A stretch of DNA of 64,000 bases from UBA7985 sp038141425 (lineage in GTDB: Bacteria; Pseudomonadota; Alphaproteobacteria; UBA7985), in assembly GCA_038141425.1 (NCBI GenBank), contig JAYQIC010000001.1, forward strand, positions 372,001 to 436,000, in the 5' to 3' direction. Shown in pieces: positions 9,703 through 20,299 of the stretch. A program made the position numbers and the translations under genes. The notes under the pieces were generated by a model. It saw only the letters and a program-made list of their open reading frames with translations. It did no database searches and was not told the origin of the DNA. Each line of letters begins with the position of its first letter. Position 1 is the first letter of the stretch.

Positions 9703-11488
9703 ATGTCCACACCCACGCCGCTGCTGCCTCTCCGATATTGTTCTGCGCCACTCGGACAAGACCCTGTTCGCCGGGGTGACGCTGAGCCTGTTCGCCCGCG
9801 ACCGGATCTGTCTGGTCGGGCGCAACGGGACCGGCAAGTCGACGCTGCTGCGGATTCTGGGCGGCGAGGTTGATTTCGACAGCGGCGAGCGATTTCAGCA
9901 GCCGGGGACACGGGTCGGTATTCTTCCACAGGAACCTGACCTCAGCCCCTATGACGACGTGCTCGCCTACGCCGCCAGCAACGGCGCCCCACCCCACCGC
10001 GCGCGCATGTTCATCGAGAGCCTCGGGCTGAGCGCGGAGCAGGCGACCGCAGGGCTTTCGGGCGGGGAACAGCGGCGCGCGGCGCTGGCCAAGGCGTTGG
10101 CCGAGGAGCCGGACGTGCTGCTGCTGGATGAGCCGACCAACCATCTGGACATCGACACCATAGAATGGCTGGAGGGCGAGATCGCCCGCTACGAAGGGGC
10201 GGTGCTGACCATCAGCCACGACCGCCGCTTTCTGGAAACCGTGACCGATCAGGTCGCCTGGCTCGACCGGGGCCGCGTCGCGCATCTGGCGAAGAACTAC
10301 CGGCACTTCGACGCGTGGTCAGAAAAGCTGCTGGAAGACGAAGCCCGTGAGCAGGCCAAGCTCGACAAGCTGATCGCCGAGGAAACCCAGTGGTCGCGCG
10401 AAGGCATCTCCGCCCGCCGTACCCGCAATATGGGCCGGATGCGACGGTTGGAGAGCCTGCGCCAAGAACGTCGTTCCATGGTCGCCCGACCGGGGCAGGT
10501 ACAGCTGGACAGCGCGTCGAGCGGCACGTCCGGCAAGCGTGTGATCGAGGCCGAGGGCATCGCCAAGACCTACGAGGGGAGGCAGATCATCGCGCCGTTC
10601 TCGACCCGCATTCTGCGCGGTGACCGGGTCGGCATCATCGGCCCCAATGGCGCTGGCAAATCCACGCTGATCAAAATGCTGCTGGGCAGCGTCGACCCCG
10701 ATCAGGGCAGCGTCAGCCGGGGTACCAATCTGGAACCGCTGGTGCTCGACCAGATGCGGACCAGCCTGCGCCCCGGCACGACGGTCTGGGATTATCTGGC
10801 GGACGTCGGCGGCGACCAGATCATGGTGCGCGGCCATCCCCGGCACGTGGTCTCCTACATGCGTGATTTTCTGTTCAGCGAGCGTGTAGCACGGGCGCCG
10901 GTTGACTCGCTGTCGGGGGGTGAGCGCAACCGCCTGACGCTGGCCAAGGGCCTCGCCAACCCCAGCAACCTGCTGGTGCTCGACGAACCGACCAACGATC
11001 TTGATCTGGAGACCCTCGACCTGCTGCAGGAGGTGATCGCCGACTACGAAGGCACAGTGCTGCTGGTCAGCCACGACCGTGACTTCATCGACCGGCTGGT
11101 GACGTCGACCATCCTGCTCGACGGGATGGGTGGGGTGTTCGAGTACCCGGGCGGCTACACCGACGCCCGCCAGCAGCACCAGACCCGGCTCAAGCAACAG
11201 ACCCCCGACGCCCGGCCCAAGGCCCGCAAAGAGCCGGAAAGGAAAAAGGCAAATTCCAAAAGCAAACTGACCTACGCGGAGAAAATCCGGCTGGAAAAGC
11301 TGCCTGCGGAGATGGAAGCGCTCGAAGCCGATATCGCCAAGGGCGAAAGCCTGCTGACCGATCCCGACCTCTACAGCCGCGACCCGGACAAATTCAACCG
11401 GATCACGACCAAACTCGGTGAACTGCGCGACCGGCTCGAAGCGGCGGAGATGGAATGGCTGGAGTTGGAGGAAAAGGCCGAGGGATAG
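9703..11488 (+). CDS. uup: ABC-F family ATPase, Uup-like
   Basis: Soluble duplicated ATPase of the ribosome-associated ABC-F class. First domain: Walker A GRNGTGKST, signature LSGGEQRRAALAKALAEEP, Walker B LLLDEPTNHLD. Second domain: GPNGAGKST, LSGGERNRLTLAKGLA, LVLDEPTNDLD. Between them lies the charged linker EETQWSREGISARRTRNMGR. A C-terminal basic and coiled-coil tail (about the last 90 residues) is typical of Uup. I start at ATG 9703; MSTPTPLL joins LSDIVLRHSDKTLFAG after an extra base near 9727. No membrane segments. About 594 aa. Confidence 0.85.
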
Positions 11489-11678
11489 CACCCGGCGCAT
11501 CGCCGCTGCTGCGTCCATGCGGTCGGCGGTGCTCAGCTCCCCCACGTGAAGGGCCTTGGGCCAAGCCGCCGATATGCTCTATACGCGGGCAACGCGTTCA
11601 ACACGCTCACCCCGTTTAATCCCTACCCCGTCCCTCGTTCCCCCGGTTCCTCGTATTCAAGGTTAAAGCGGACAGACC

Positions 11679-13288
11679 ATGGCTGTGCTGCAGGATGAAG
11701 TCGCCAGACGGCGGACCTTCGCGATCATTTCTCACCCGGATGCGGGCAAGACCACGCTGACCGAAAAGCTGCTGCTGTTCGGCGGCGCGATCCAGCTCGC
11801 CGGTGCAGTCAAGGCCAAGGGCGACGCGCGCCGGAATGCGACCTCTGACTGGATGAAGGTGGAGCGCGAGCGCGGGATTTCTGTCACCTCGTCGGTGATG
11901 ACCTACGACTACGCAGGCTGCACCTTCAACCTGCTCGACACGCCCGGTCACGGGGACTTTTCCGAAGACACCTACCGCACGCTGACAGCCGTCGATTCCG
12001 CCGTCATGGTCATCGACGCCGCCAAGGGTATCGAGGCCCAGACCCTGAAGCTGTTCGAAGTCTGCCGCCTGCGCGACGTGCCGATCATGACCTTCGTCAA
12101 CAAGATGGACCGCGAAGCCCGCGAGACCTTCGAGATTCTCGACGAAATCGAGCAGACGCTGGCGCTGGACGTGTCTCCGGCGTCATGGCCCATCGGCATG
12201 GGGCGGCAGTTCAAGGGCTGTTACGACCTGATCAACGACCAGTTCATCCCGCTGCACAACGACGCCAAGGGCGAACCCCCCCGCGACGGCCTGAAGGTCG
12301 CGGGGGTCGATGATCCGGCGCTGCAGGACGTGCTCGACAGCGCGGAGATCGACGCGCTGGAAGAGGGCGCGAGCATGGCCACCGAGCTGTGTCCGCCCTT
12401 TGACCTGCAGGCTTACCGCGAAGGCACGCTGACGCCGGTGTATTTCGGCTCTGCGCTCAACAATTTCGGGGTGCGGGAACTGCTCAACGGGCTGGCGGCC
12501 TCGGCCCCCTCTCCCCGGCCGCAGGCAGCGGTTATCGGCGACGATGCAACGGAAATCGCGCCTGAGGCCAAGAAGGTCAGCGGCTTTGTGTTCAAGATTC
12601 AGGCTAAAATGGACCCCAAGCACCGCGACCGGATCGCCTTCATGCGGCTGGCCAGCGGCCACTTCAAGAAAGGCATGAAGCTAAGCCACCTGCGCTCAGG
12701 CAAGCAGCTGACCGTGCACAACCCGCAGCTGTTCCTCGCGCAGGACCGCGCAACCGCCGAAGAAGCCTACGCCGGCGATATCATCGGCATCCCCAACCAC
12801 GGCAACCTGCGCATCGGCGACGCCCTGACCGAGGGCGAGAACATCGCCTTCACCGGCATCCCATCGTTCGCGCCAGAGCTGCTGCAATCGGTTCGTCCGA
12901 CCGATCCGATGAAGGCCAAGCATCTTGGAAAGGCGCTGTTCCAGCTCGCCGAAGAAGGCGCGGCCCGGGTGTTCAAGCGGGTGATTGGCTCTGACTGGAT
13001 CGTCGGCGTGGTCGGCGCGCTGCAGTTCGAAGTGCTCGCCGATCGCATCCGGACAGAATACGAAATCCCGGTGACCTTCGAGCAGGTCAACCTGATGACC
13101 GCCCGCTGGTTGCAGGCCGAAGACCCGGCCCTGCTCAAGAAAATTGTCGAGGAAAACCGCGGCGACATCGCCGAGGACCACAACGAGATCCGGTATTTCT
13201 TGCCCGCAACGCCTGGCACCTCGACCGGGCGCAGGACGACTACAAAGGCGTGTCGTTCCTCAAGACCATCGAGCAGGTCGGGGCGTGA
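11679..13288 (+). CDS. prfC: Peptide chain release factor RF-3
   Basis: Translational GTPase that recycles RF1/RF2 from the ribosome. G1 is SHPDAGKTTL, the switch region SDWMKVERERGISVTSSVM, G3 DTPGHGDFSEDTYRTL, and G4 NKMDR. Domain II and III sequences continue intact to EDHNEIRYFL near 13202, where one missing base separates it from the correct C-terminus ARNAWHLDRAQDDYKGVSFL to TGA 13286-13288. About 537 aa, normal for RF3. The next gene starts at GTG inside this stop (GTGA), so the two are probably co-translated. Confidence 0.94.
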
Positions 13289-13664
13289 GCCAGCCACGCA
13301 GCGCTGACTTCGGCGGCCTGCCGGTGGAAATGGCCATCGGCGCCGCCCAGCGCCTGCATACGGCGGACAGTCTCGGGTTCTACGTCCGCCATCGGGGAGA
13401 CTCTGAGCGCGGTCTCTAACCCTGTATTTCGAAGACGATGAATGCCTGCTGGTGCAAGAGCGGAACTTCGATACCGGCCGCCTCGTCTGGCGGGAACAGG
13501 CACTGCTGAAAGCCGATAGTTCTGAGTACTTTAGCCGCCAGATCGATCGTGATCCCGATGGCTGGATCATCGAATTGGACGGCGTTTCGGAAAAAATCCA
13601 TTTGAGCGCTTGGGCTGAGGCGCCCCAGCCGTTACATTTTAGTGACCCCTTTGCTGCTGTTTGA
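13285..13664 (+). CDS. DUF1491-family protein (frame broken)
   Basis: Small alphaproteobacterial protein of unknown function. GTG 13285 overlaps the prfC stop by 4 bases. The N-terminus ends GFYVRHRGDSERG, and after one missing base near 13413 the frame continues LTLYFEDDECLLVQERN, then EYFSRQIDRDPDGWIIEL. The RHRGDxERG and RQIxxDPDxWIIE patterns match what I know of DUF1491. About 126 aa, no signal peptide. A role in translation is suggested only by its overlap with prfC. Confidence 0.6.
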
Positions 13665-13678
13665 GGATCGCTGAGACC

Positions 13679-15835
13679 ATGAACCCGCCCCTGATCGCCG
13701 TGCTTGCTGTCGTTGTCGCCGTTGCCGGAGGCGCGGTTGGCTGGCTGGGGCGGGGCAGCGATTTCGGCACGCAACTGGCTGGCCCAAACGGTGCCACCGA
13801 TGCCGGGTTTGTGCTGGTTTCCGCGCCGGATCAGGCGCAGCTGGTCTCGATCATGGACGCCCTCGAGGTTCCTGCAACGCCGCAGGCGGGCCTCTCTGGT
13901 GAAATAGTGGTCAACCTCAGCGCCGCGCTTTCGGCCCTGCGCGACCGCAGCGATGAGATCGCGGCCACCGCCGCCGCGCAGGCTGCAGCCCTGGAAAACG
14001 CCCGCGCCGAAGCCGAAGCGGCCCTGTCCACGCAGGCAGCCGAGCTGACCGCTGCCCACGAGGCGGCGCAAGTCGCGCTGGAGGAGGCGAACCTTGCCCT
14101 GCAGGGCGATGTCGAAGCCCGCGAGGCCGAGCTTGCTGCCGTGGCGCTGGAAATGGCGGATACGCAGCAGAAATACGACGGCACGCTGAGCCAGATCAAC
14201 GCGCTGCAGCTGGAGCGGAACGCGCTGACGGCGGAGACGCAGCGGCTGTCTGAACTCTCACAGGCGAGCCTCGACCGGCTGGAAGCCATCGGCGATTCTG
14301 ACACCGTGCTGCTGATCATCGAGCGCCGGCAGATCGAAGCCGCGCTGACCGATATGCGAGCCGAGCGCGATACCTTGCAGCAAACCCTGCTCGACCTGAT
14401 CACCCAGATAGATTCGGCCAAGGTCGACATCGAGGACATCGAAGCCGAGCAACAAACCCGCCAGCGCCTGCTCGAAGCCCTGAGGCTGGAGGGCGAGCGA
14501 CTGACCACCCGCCAGCGCGAGGCAGAAGCCGCGCTCGGCCCCGCTGAAGAGGCTGTGTTCGCGGCCCAGACCGAAACCGAGGCCCTGCGGATCGAAGCCG
14601 AGGCCCTGCAAGACGCTGTGACCAGCAGCCGCGCCGATCGCGACCGGGTGCTCGACGCCATCGCCAGCTTCGGCGCCAGTGAAGCCAGTGGACAGGTGCT
14701 GATCAACGGCGACCCGATCACCGCCGAAGCAGCGGTGGATACCCTACGCCGGACCCTCGAACGCGAGCAGCAGGCGCGCGACCAGCTGGTGGAACTGCAG
14801 ACCCAGCTGGAGGCTATTTCCGCCGAACGTGAAGCCATCGACGCCAGTATCGAAGCCGCAGCAGCCGACCTCTCGGCCGTGGTTGAAGCCGAGGCCGACG
14901 CCCGCATTGCCACCGCCGAAGACCAGGTTGCTGCACTTGAAATCCGGCTGCTGGAAACCGCCTCGGAACGGGAACGCCGGCTCGAGACCCAGCTGAGCGA
15001 ACTCGAAGCGACCATGGAAGCGGAGATCGCCAACGCGGTATCAGAGCGGGTGACCGAAGCGCTGGCCGCGTCGATGAACGCCGGTGAGGCTGCCCTGCTG
15101 GCGCAGGCCGATGCGCGCGCGCAGACACAGATGGACGCCGAACTGACCCGACTGACTGAAACGCTGCGCAATCAGGCTGATTTGCGGCTCGAGCAGGAGC
15201 GCATCGCCCTGACCCGTGCCTTCAACGCCAACCTTGAAGACCGCGCTGGTAAGCTGGCAACTGAACTGGCCCAGCGGCTGATCGAAAACGGTGAAATTGC
15301 AGCCACCGCCGAAGCCCGGGCCGAGGCCACGGAAAATGTTGCCGCCGCGCTGGAACTGTCGATCGACCGCAGCGCGGCCATGACCGCGATCCGTGAACGC
15401 CTGTACGAGCGCCTGCTGCAGACCGCGCAGACCGAATTTGGCTACGTGCACGGGTGATCGGCGAACGTTTGCTGCTGGAGTCAATGGCTTGTTCCCGGTC
15501 GGCTCACCGGACCTGTCCCGCGAAGGGCAGGAAGAGCTGCGCATTTTCGGGCAGCAGCTGGAACGCATCCTCGCCAGCCTCGATGACGAGGACTTCATGA
15601 TCCGCGTCGATGGCCACGCCGATATCAAGCCCTATCTGTTCTCGCCCTACGGCAACTGGGATCTGTCATCCCAGCGTGCGGTGAGCGTGGTCGAGTTCCT
15701 GATCGAAAACACCGATATTCCGGCTGACCGGCTGATGGTCGCTGCCTTCGGGAGCATAAGCCGCTGGTCGAGGGTGAAGACGAGAACGCCCAGCGTCAGA
15801 ACCGCCGCATCGAGTTCAAGCTGGTCCGCCGCTAG
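13679..15835 (+). CDS. Membrane-anchored long coiled-coil protein with OmpA/MotB-like C-terminus (frame broken)
   Basis: Probably an inner-membrane-anchored protein spanning the periplasm. ATG 13679 gives one N-terminal TM helix (PLIAVLAVVVAVAGGAVGWL), then about 450 residues of Ala/Glu/Arg-rich coiled coil, then an OmpA-like domain: NGLFPVGSPDLSREGQEEL, DDEDFMIRVDGHADIKPYLF, NWDLSSQRAVSVVEFL and QRQNRRIEFKLVRR. Frame slips near 15453, 15485 and 15755 separate these pieces; TAG is at 15833-15835. About 718 aa. Similar proteins in alphaproteobacteria are annotated as peptidoglycan-binding or MotB-like, but the coiled coil is too long for a flagellar stator. Precise role unknown. Confidence 0.7.
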
Positions 15836-15844
15836 GGATCAGGA

Positions 15845-17335
15845 TCAGGGCTGAGCAGCTGCGCCGGTGGCCTCGGCCTGTCCTTGGGCCGCTGCCAGCG
15901 CCTTTTGACCCTCGTCGGCGACAATCGGACTGAAGCCATAGGCCTGCGCCATGGTCCGGGTGTCCGCGAGCTTTTGCTCGAAGGCTGACCAATCGTCCTT
16001 CTCCTCAATCGGTTCCCACAGCGCCTCGATCTCCTCGATCACCAGCGATGTCGGTCGGTCTGCGCGGAAATAAGGGTGATCGAGCCGCTCGGGTCGGTCG
16101 ACAGCAAAGCCTGCAGCCATGGCCGAGACCTCGCGCCAGTCGTCACCCTGTGGCCAGGCGCGGCCGCCAAAGGCCCGGTGCAGGGTCTCGTCAAAGCTCA
16201 GCCCCGAGGTCTTGAGTGCGGCCAGAAACGCCTGCAGGAAGCGTTGATCGGCATCGCGATCGCCGCTGGCCAGCAGCCCCAGCCGCCGGAACAGCCGGTC
16301 CTCCACCGCTTGCGCCAGCACCCGGCTGTAGTCCTGCAAGGCGGCGATCAGGGCGGATTGCTCGGTCAGCTCGACCAGCGTCCCCGCGAGCTGCTGCAGG
16401 TTCCAGAATACGGCCTCGGGCTGGCGGCCAAAGGCGTAAAGGCCGCTTTGGTCAAAGTAGGCGGCGGTGAAGTTCGGATCCAGCCGGGGCAGGAAGCGAT
16501 AGGGGCCGTAGTCGAAGCTCTCGCCGGTGATGTTGATGTTGTCGGTGTTCAGCACCCCGTGCACGAAACCGGCTGCAAACCAGTCCGCGACCGTCTCTGC
16601 GCAGTTCGCCGAGACCCAGCGCAGGAACAGCGGCGCGGCAGCGGTATCGCCCTGCCCGTCTTCGGCGCCGTAGGCCACGTCGTAAATCGCCGGCGCATAG
16701 GTCTGGCAGGCGTAACGCAGCAGCTGGCGCAGGTGTTCAGGCTCCTGCAGGAAATAGGGCCGCTGGAAGGAACCGATACGCACGTGACCGTGCGACAGCC
16801 GGGTCATGACCGAGGACCGCGTGGGCGAAGGCTCGTCGTTGCGGTGCAGGGATTCGCCGGTCTCGATCAGCGCGAAGGTCTTGGATGTGTTGACCCCCAG
16901 CGCCTCCAGCCGAGTGGTGGCAAGAACCTCGCGAACCCCGCCCTTGAGCGTCAGCCGGCCGTCGCCGAAGCGACTGTAGGGGGTCTGTCCCGAACCCTTG
17001 GTGCCGAAATCGAGCAGCCTGCCGGTGCACGGCTCCCGCATCTGTGCGAACAGAAAGCCGCGCCCGTCGCCCAGATCGGGGTTGTAGTGCTGGAACTGGT
17101 GGCCGTGGTACTTCAGCGCCAGCGGCTGGGACAGCGAGCCTTCGAAGGGCTCAAACCGCCCGAAATGGGCCAGCCAGCGCTCGTCAGACAGCCCACCCAG
17201 CCCGATGCGCGCTGCCCAATCACGGTCGGCGTAGCGCAGCCGGGTCTGTGGAAAATCGGCAGCCTCCACGGGGTCGAAAAAGGCCTCACCGAGGCTCAGA
17301 TGTTCGCGGGCGGGCTGAAACTGCGGTTCTGCCAT
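15845..17335 (-). CDS. selO: Protein adenylyltransferase SelO (YdiU family)
   Basis: Pseudokinase-fold enzyme that transfers AMP from ATP to protein Ser/Thr/Tyr residues; in E. coli it is linked to oxidative stress. Conserved blocks: LALKYHGHQFQHYNPDLGDG, LDFGTKGSGQTPYSRFGDGR, GGVREVL and GFVHGVLNTDNINITGESFD followed by YGP, holding the catalytic Asn/Asp. Uninterrupted frame, about 497 aa, near the family norm. ATG 17335 is preferred to the in-frame GTG at 17341. The C-terminus is Ala/Gln-rich and lacks the CSS-type end of some homologues. Its 3' end faces the coiled-coil gene with 9 bp between. Confidence 0.93.
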   Translation of the reverse strand: MAEPQFQPAREHLSLGEAFFDPVEAADFPQTRLRYADRDWAARIGLGGLSDERWLAHFGRFEPFEGSLSQPLALKYHGHQFQHYNPDLGDGRGFLFAQMREPCTGRLLDFGTKGSGQTPYSRFGDGRLTLKGGVREVLATTRLEALGVNTSKTFALIETGESLHRNDEPSPTRSSVMTRLSHGHVRIGSFQRPYFLQEPEHLRQLLRYACQTYAPAIYDVAYGAEDGQGDTAAAPLFLRWVSANCAETVADWFAAGFVHGVLNTDNINITGESFDYGPYRFLPRLDPNFTAAYFDQSGLYAFGRQPEAVFWNLQQLAGTLVELTEQSALIAALQDYSRVLAQAVEDRLFRRLGLLASGDRDADQRFLQAFLAALKTSGLSFDETLHRAFGGRAWPQGDDWREVSAMAAGFAVDRPERLDHPYFRADRPTSLVIEEIEALWEPIEEKDDWSAFEQKLADTRTMAQAYGFSPIVADEGQKALAAAQGQAEATGAAAQP

Positions 17336-17340
17336 CGGCA

Positions 17341-18003
17341 CTACTGTAGTCTTGCCGTGGCGATGATCCGGTTGAACTTGGCATTCCAGACGACCAGCGA
17401 TTCAAAGCGGGTGGGCAGCATATCGCGGTTCTGCAACCGCCGGGGATCGATCAGGATGTTCCGGCTGCCCGAGAAGTGGTGCAGGGTCGACAGGGTCATG
17501 AACGGCGCCTGACTGATTTCGTCCCCTGTATTGGGTGCCGGCAGGTGCGACAGCCCAACGAGATAGCCCGGACCAGCGGGCAGGTTGAGGTCGGTCAGCC
17601 GCACGAAAAAGGTCTTGTTGGGGATGTAGTACAGCTCGGCGGTGCCAACCTGCCGCTCACGCTCGTCGAATAGCGAAATCTGTCCGCGCTTGAGCTGGAA
17701 GAAGTCTGCGGCCGCAACGCCGTCGTAGGGCGCCAGATCCTGCACGATCAATTCAGGCACGTAGTCATCGAGGAACAGGGCGACTTCTTCTTCCCACGTC
17801 CGGTCGCCGCGCGGTGGGCGGGGTTCGACCGGTTCGGTCGCGCGCTGCTCTTCGAGGCGTTCGGCCTGCATCTGGGCGCTGGTCGACCAGACCGGGTTGA
17901 CCACGAACACGAAACACAGCCCACCAGCGATCAGCGCCACCAGCCCCGCAAGACCGAAGGACACAAGGGTTCTCTGCCGCTGTGCGCCGCCGTGTACTGT
18001 CAT
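17341..18003 (-). CDS. Single-pass membrane protein with a DM13-like domain
   Basis: About 220 aa. An N-terminal TM helix (SFGLAGLVALIAGGLCFVFVV) is followed by a Pro/Glu/Arg linker and a periplasmic domain of about 120 residues. That domain contains GYLVGLSHLPAPNTGDEIS, then LHHFSGSRNILIDPRRLQNRD and ESLVVWNAKFNRIIATARL. The last block resembles the end of DM13 domains (sVviWc..F.v.fg.A.L), but the cysteine of that motif is replaced by Asn. Assignment is tentative. It ends 6 bp before the selO start and is probably in one transcript with it. Confidence 0.5.
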   Translation of the reverse strand: MTVHGGAQRQRTLVSFGLAGLVALIAGGLCFVFVVNPVWSTSAQMQAERLEEQRATEPVEPRPPRGDRTWEEEVALFLDDYVPELIVQDLAPYDGVAAADFFQLKRGQISLFDERERQVGTAELYYIPNKTFFVRLTDLNLPAGPGYLVGLSHLPAPNTGDEISQAPFMTLSTLHHFSGSRNILIDPRRLQNRDMLPTRFESLVVWNAKFNRIIATARLQ

Positions 18004-18049
18004 CTGCTTTCGATCAGACCTCGCGTCCGAAACCAGTCTGCCCCTTTTA

Positions 18050-19460
18050 TCAGGTGCCCCAGCTCAGCGGAAACCGCATTTTCGCCGCCAACCGCTTGTC
18101 GTGGCCATAGACGTCCTCTTCCCAGTGCAGACGGTTGGCACCATCGACCCAGACGGTAAGGTAGGAAATAGACACCGGTAAGGCGCGGCTGAGGCGCTTG
18201 GTCTTGGGTGTCCCCAGCGCCATGTTCGCCTTCACCTGTTCCATCGACATGGCGATAGGCTGGCCACCCATGATCCAGTGCGCCAGCCAGCTGGCATCCT
18301 CGACCCGGACACAGCCTGAGGAGAACAACCGCTTGGGCTTGTCGAACAGGCTGTGGGCGTTGGTATCATGCAGGTAGATCGCGCGGTTGTTGGTCAGCGA
18401 GAAACGCACCCCGCCCAGTGCGTTCGCAGCGCCCGAGGGCTGGCGTACCGTCACCTTGTCGAGGTCCACCGCCGTCCAGTCGATCGAGGCCGAGGTGGTT
18501 CGTTCGCCGTCGAGATAGACCTGCCAGCCCTTCTGGTCGAAGTAGGCGGGGTCGGCCTGCGCCTGGTTGAGGTAGTCTTCTTGAACAATCGAGCGCGTCG
18601 GGGTCCAGTCGGGGCTGAATTTCAGCGAAACAATCTGGTCCTGCATGACCGGGGTCTTGCGGCTCGAGCGGCCAACGACGACGGACATGGAGCGCACCAG
18701 CGCACCGTCTTCGAAGACCTTCGAGGGTCTGACTGGGGATGTTGACGCGCAGGTCGCGCGGGGCGCCGAAGGGTTCATGGTCCCAGCGCAGGCGCTCCAT
18801 ATTCACCGCCAGCTGCTTCTTACGGGCGTTGGAGACCGGTCCCACCGCACCACCCAGAACGTCGCGCAGGCCGCGATAGCTGCGCCCCTGCGGCGGCAGG
18901 CTGGCGAGGAAAACGCCGAAGTCAGCCCGCTCGATGCCTTCACGCAGCAAATCCGGGCCTATGTTGCGGGCCTTGGGGTTATAGCGTCCCTGACGGACAT
19001 CGGCGGCATAGGCCATCAGCCCGGCGGTCAGCCAGACATCGCTCTGCTGCGGGTTGCTGCCCGCCAGCGATGCGCGGCGCAGCATGACCCCGGGCAGGTA
19101 GTCTTCGGCGCGCAGGCCCTCGGCCTCGGCGTTCTTGAGCGTCTGGAAGGTCAGCTCGCCCGCCCGGGTCCAGTTACCGTTGCGGTAGAAGGTCGTGTAG
19201 AACTGCTGCTCGTTGTAAAAGTCGCGCAAATCGGCGGTACTGACGTCCGCCGGGGTCTTCATCTGGCTGATAAAACTGGGATTCAGCTTGAGCCCGAAGG
19301 TCATGTACACGGCGCTCGTGCGCGCATTTCGATTGTGCATCCCGGGGCGAAAACCGGGGTCGGGCACACAGCCCGCCAATACCAGCAATAACGCAAGAAT
19401 ACCGGCTAAGCCGGCCCACTGCGGCAACTTAAATCCACGAGCAAACATGCTCATCCCCAT
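18050..19460 (-). CDS. YcbB/LdtD-type L,D-transpeptidase lipoprotein (frame broken)
   Basis: Makes 3-3 cross-links in peptidoglycan. The N-terminal signal ends in a lipobox-like LLVLAGCVP, followed by the scaffold domain typical of the YcbB family. The catalytic YkuD domain lies after a frame slip near 18722 (RVNIPSQTLE, then VFEDGALVRSMSVVVGRSS). The active-site block reads YLHDTNAHSLFDKPKR, then LFSSGCVRVED, with catalytic Cys and the conserved upstream His; the usual His before GC is Ser here. About 470 aa. The downstream DM13-like and selO genes lie in the same direction. Confidence 0.88.
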
Positions 19461-19593
19461 GAAAACAGGTTCGAGGTTTAACGGGGATCATCAAAATTAT
19501 CCCCACCCATATGTGGATAAATACTCGATTATCGCGTCAGATGTAAGCTAACACTTTCAATAATCACGAATTTGTTGACGGCGAGGCTCGGTT

Positions 19594-20295
19594 TTAGCGG
19601 CCGTAAAACAAGTCTGGGGTCAGTTCCAAGTCCGGAACCGCCCAATGGATGGTGCAGCGGCTTTCGTAGAGTTCGGCGCCGCCGATCTCGATCTGACCGC
19701 CCGATCCGGTCTTCTTGTAGGTCTTGGTCGAAGGCCGTCCGCAGACCGTGCAGACCCCGCGCAGCTTGTGCACTTCGTCGGCCTTGGCCGCCATGTGGGC
19801 GATGATGGGAAAGGGCTTGCCCTGCCAGTCCATATCGAGGCCGGAGCAAACCACGTCAATCCCAGCGGCGAGCAGGTCTTCGACGATCTGCAGGATGTCT
19901 CCACGGAAATTCGGGCTTTCAAAGAACTGGACCTCGTCGAAGAACACCACGTCGATGCTCTCCTCGATCATCTCTTGGGTGCGCTCGTCCCAGTCGACAA
20001 CAGCCTCGGCGTCGGCGGCAAGCCCTTCGTGGCTGACGATCTGCAGCCGCGCGTAGCGTTGGTCGAAGGCGGGCTTGAACACGCGGATCGACTGCCCTCG
20101 CCCGTTCTTGGCCCAGAGAATGCGCTTGAGCGTTTCGGTGGTCTTGCCCGCGAACATCGGACCGCAGACGACCGACAGGTGGCCGTAGGGCGGCTTTGGC
20201 TGCCGTTCACCGCCTTCGACCAGTGAAACGGTCTGGGTCGGCTGCTGCCCGGCTTCGGGGGCGGATTGAACGGGCTTGTCTTTGGTCACAGTCAT
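19594..20295 (-). CDS. tdk: Thymidine kinase (type II)
   Basis: Salvages thymidine to dTMP in the cytoplasm. Walker A GPMFAGKTTETLKR, Walker B-like VVFFDEVQFF, and the zinc-lasso pair VCTVCGRPS with a later Cys in YESRCTIHW, all in the TK1-like order. About 233 aa with a roughly 35-residue N-terminal extension rich in Pro/Gln before PPYGHLSVVCG. Frame intact. ATG 20295 lies 4 bp downstream of the hisN stop, so the pair is likely translated from one mRNA. Confidence 0.94.
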   Translation of the reverse strand: MTVTKDKPVQSAPEAGQQPTQTVSLVEGGERQPKPPYGHLSVVCGPMFAGKTTETLKRILWAKNGRGQSIRVFKPAFDQRYARLQIVSHEGLAADAEAVVDWDERTQEMIEESIDVVFFDEVQFFESPNFRGDILQIVEDLLAAGIDVVCSGLDMDWQGKPFPIIAHMAAKADEVHKLRGVCTVCGRPSTKTYKKTGSGGQIEIGGAELYESRCTIHWAVPDLELTPDLFYGR

Positions 20296-20299
20296 GGTT

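Noticed and set aside
13831..15171. A Ser/Arg-rich minus-strand open frame of 446 codons
   Set aside because: Antisense of the Ala/Glu coiled coil; Ser/Arg richness is what GCN and GAR codons give when read on the other strand.
16076..17512. A 478-codon plus-strand open frame opposite selO
   Set aside because: Antisense shadow of a well-conserved selO frame; no recognisable domain.
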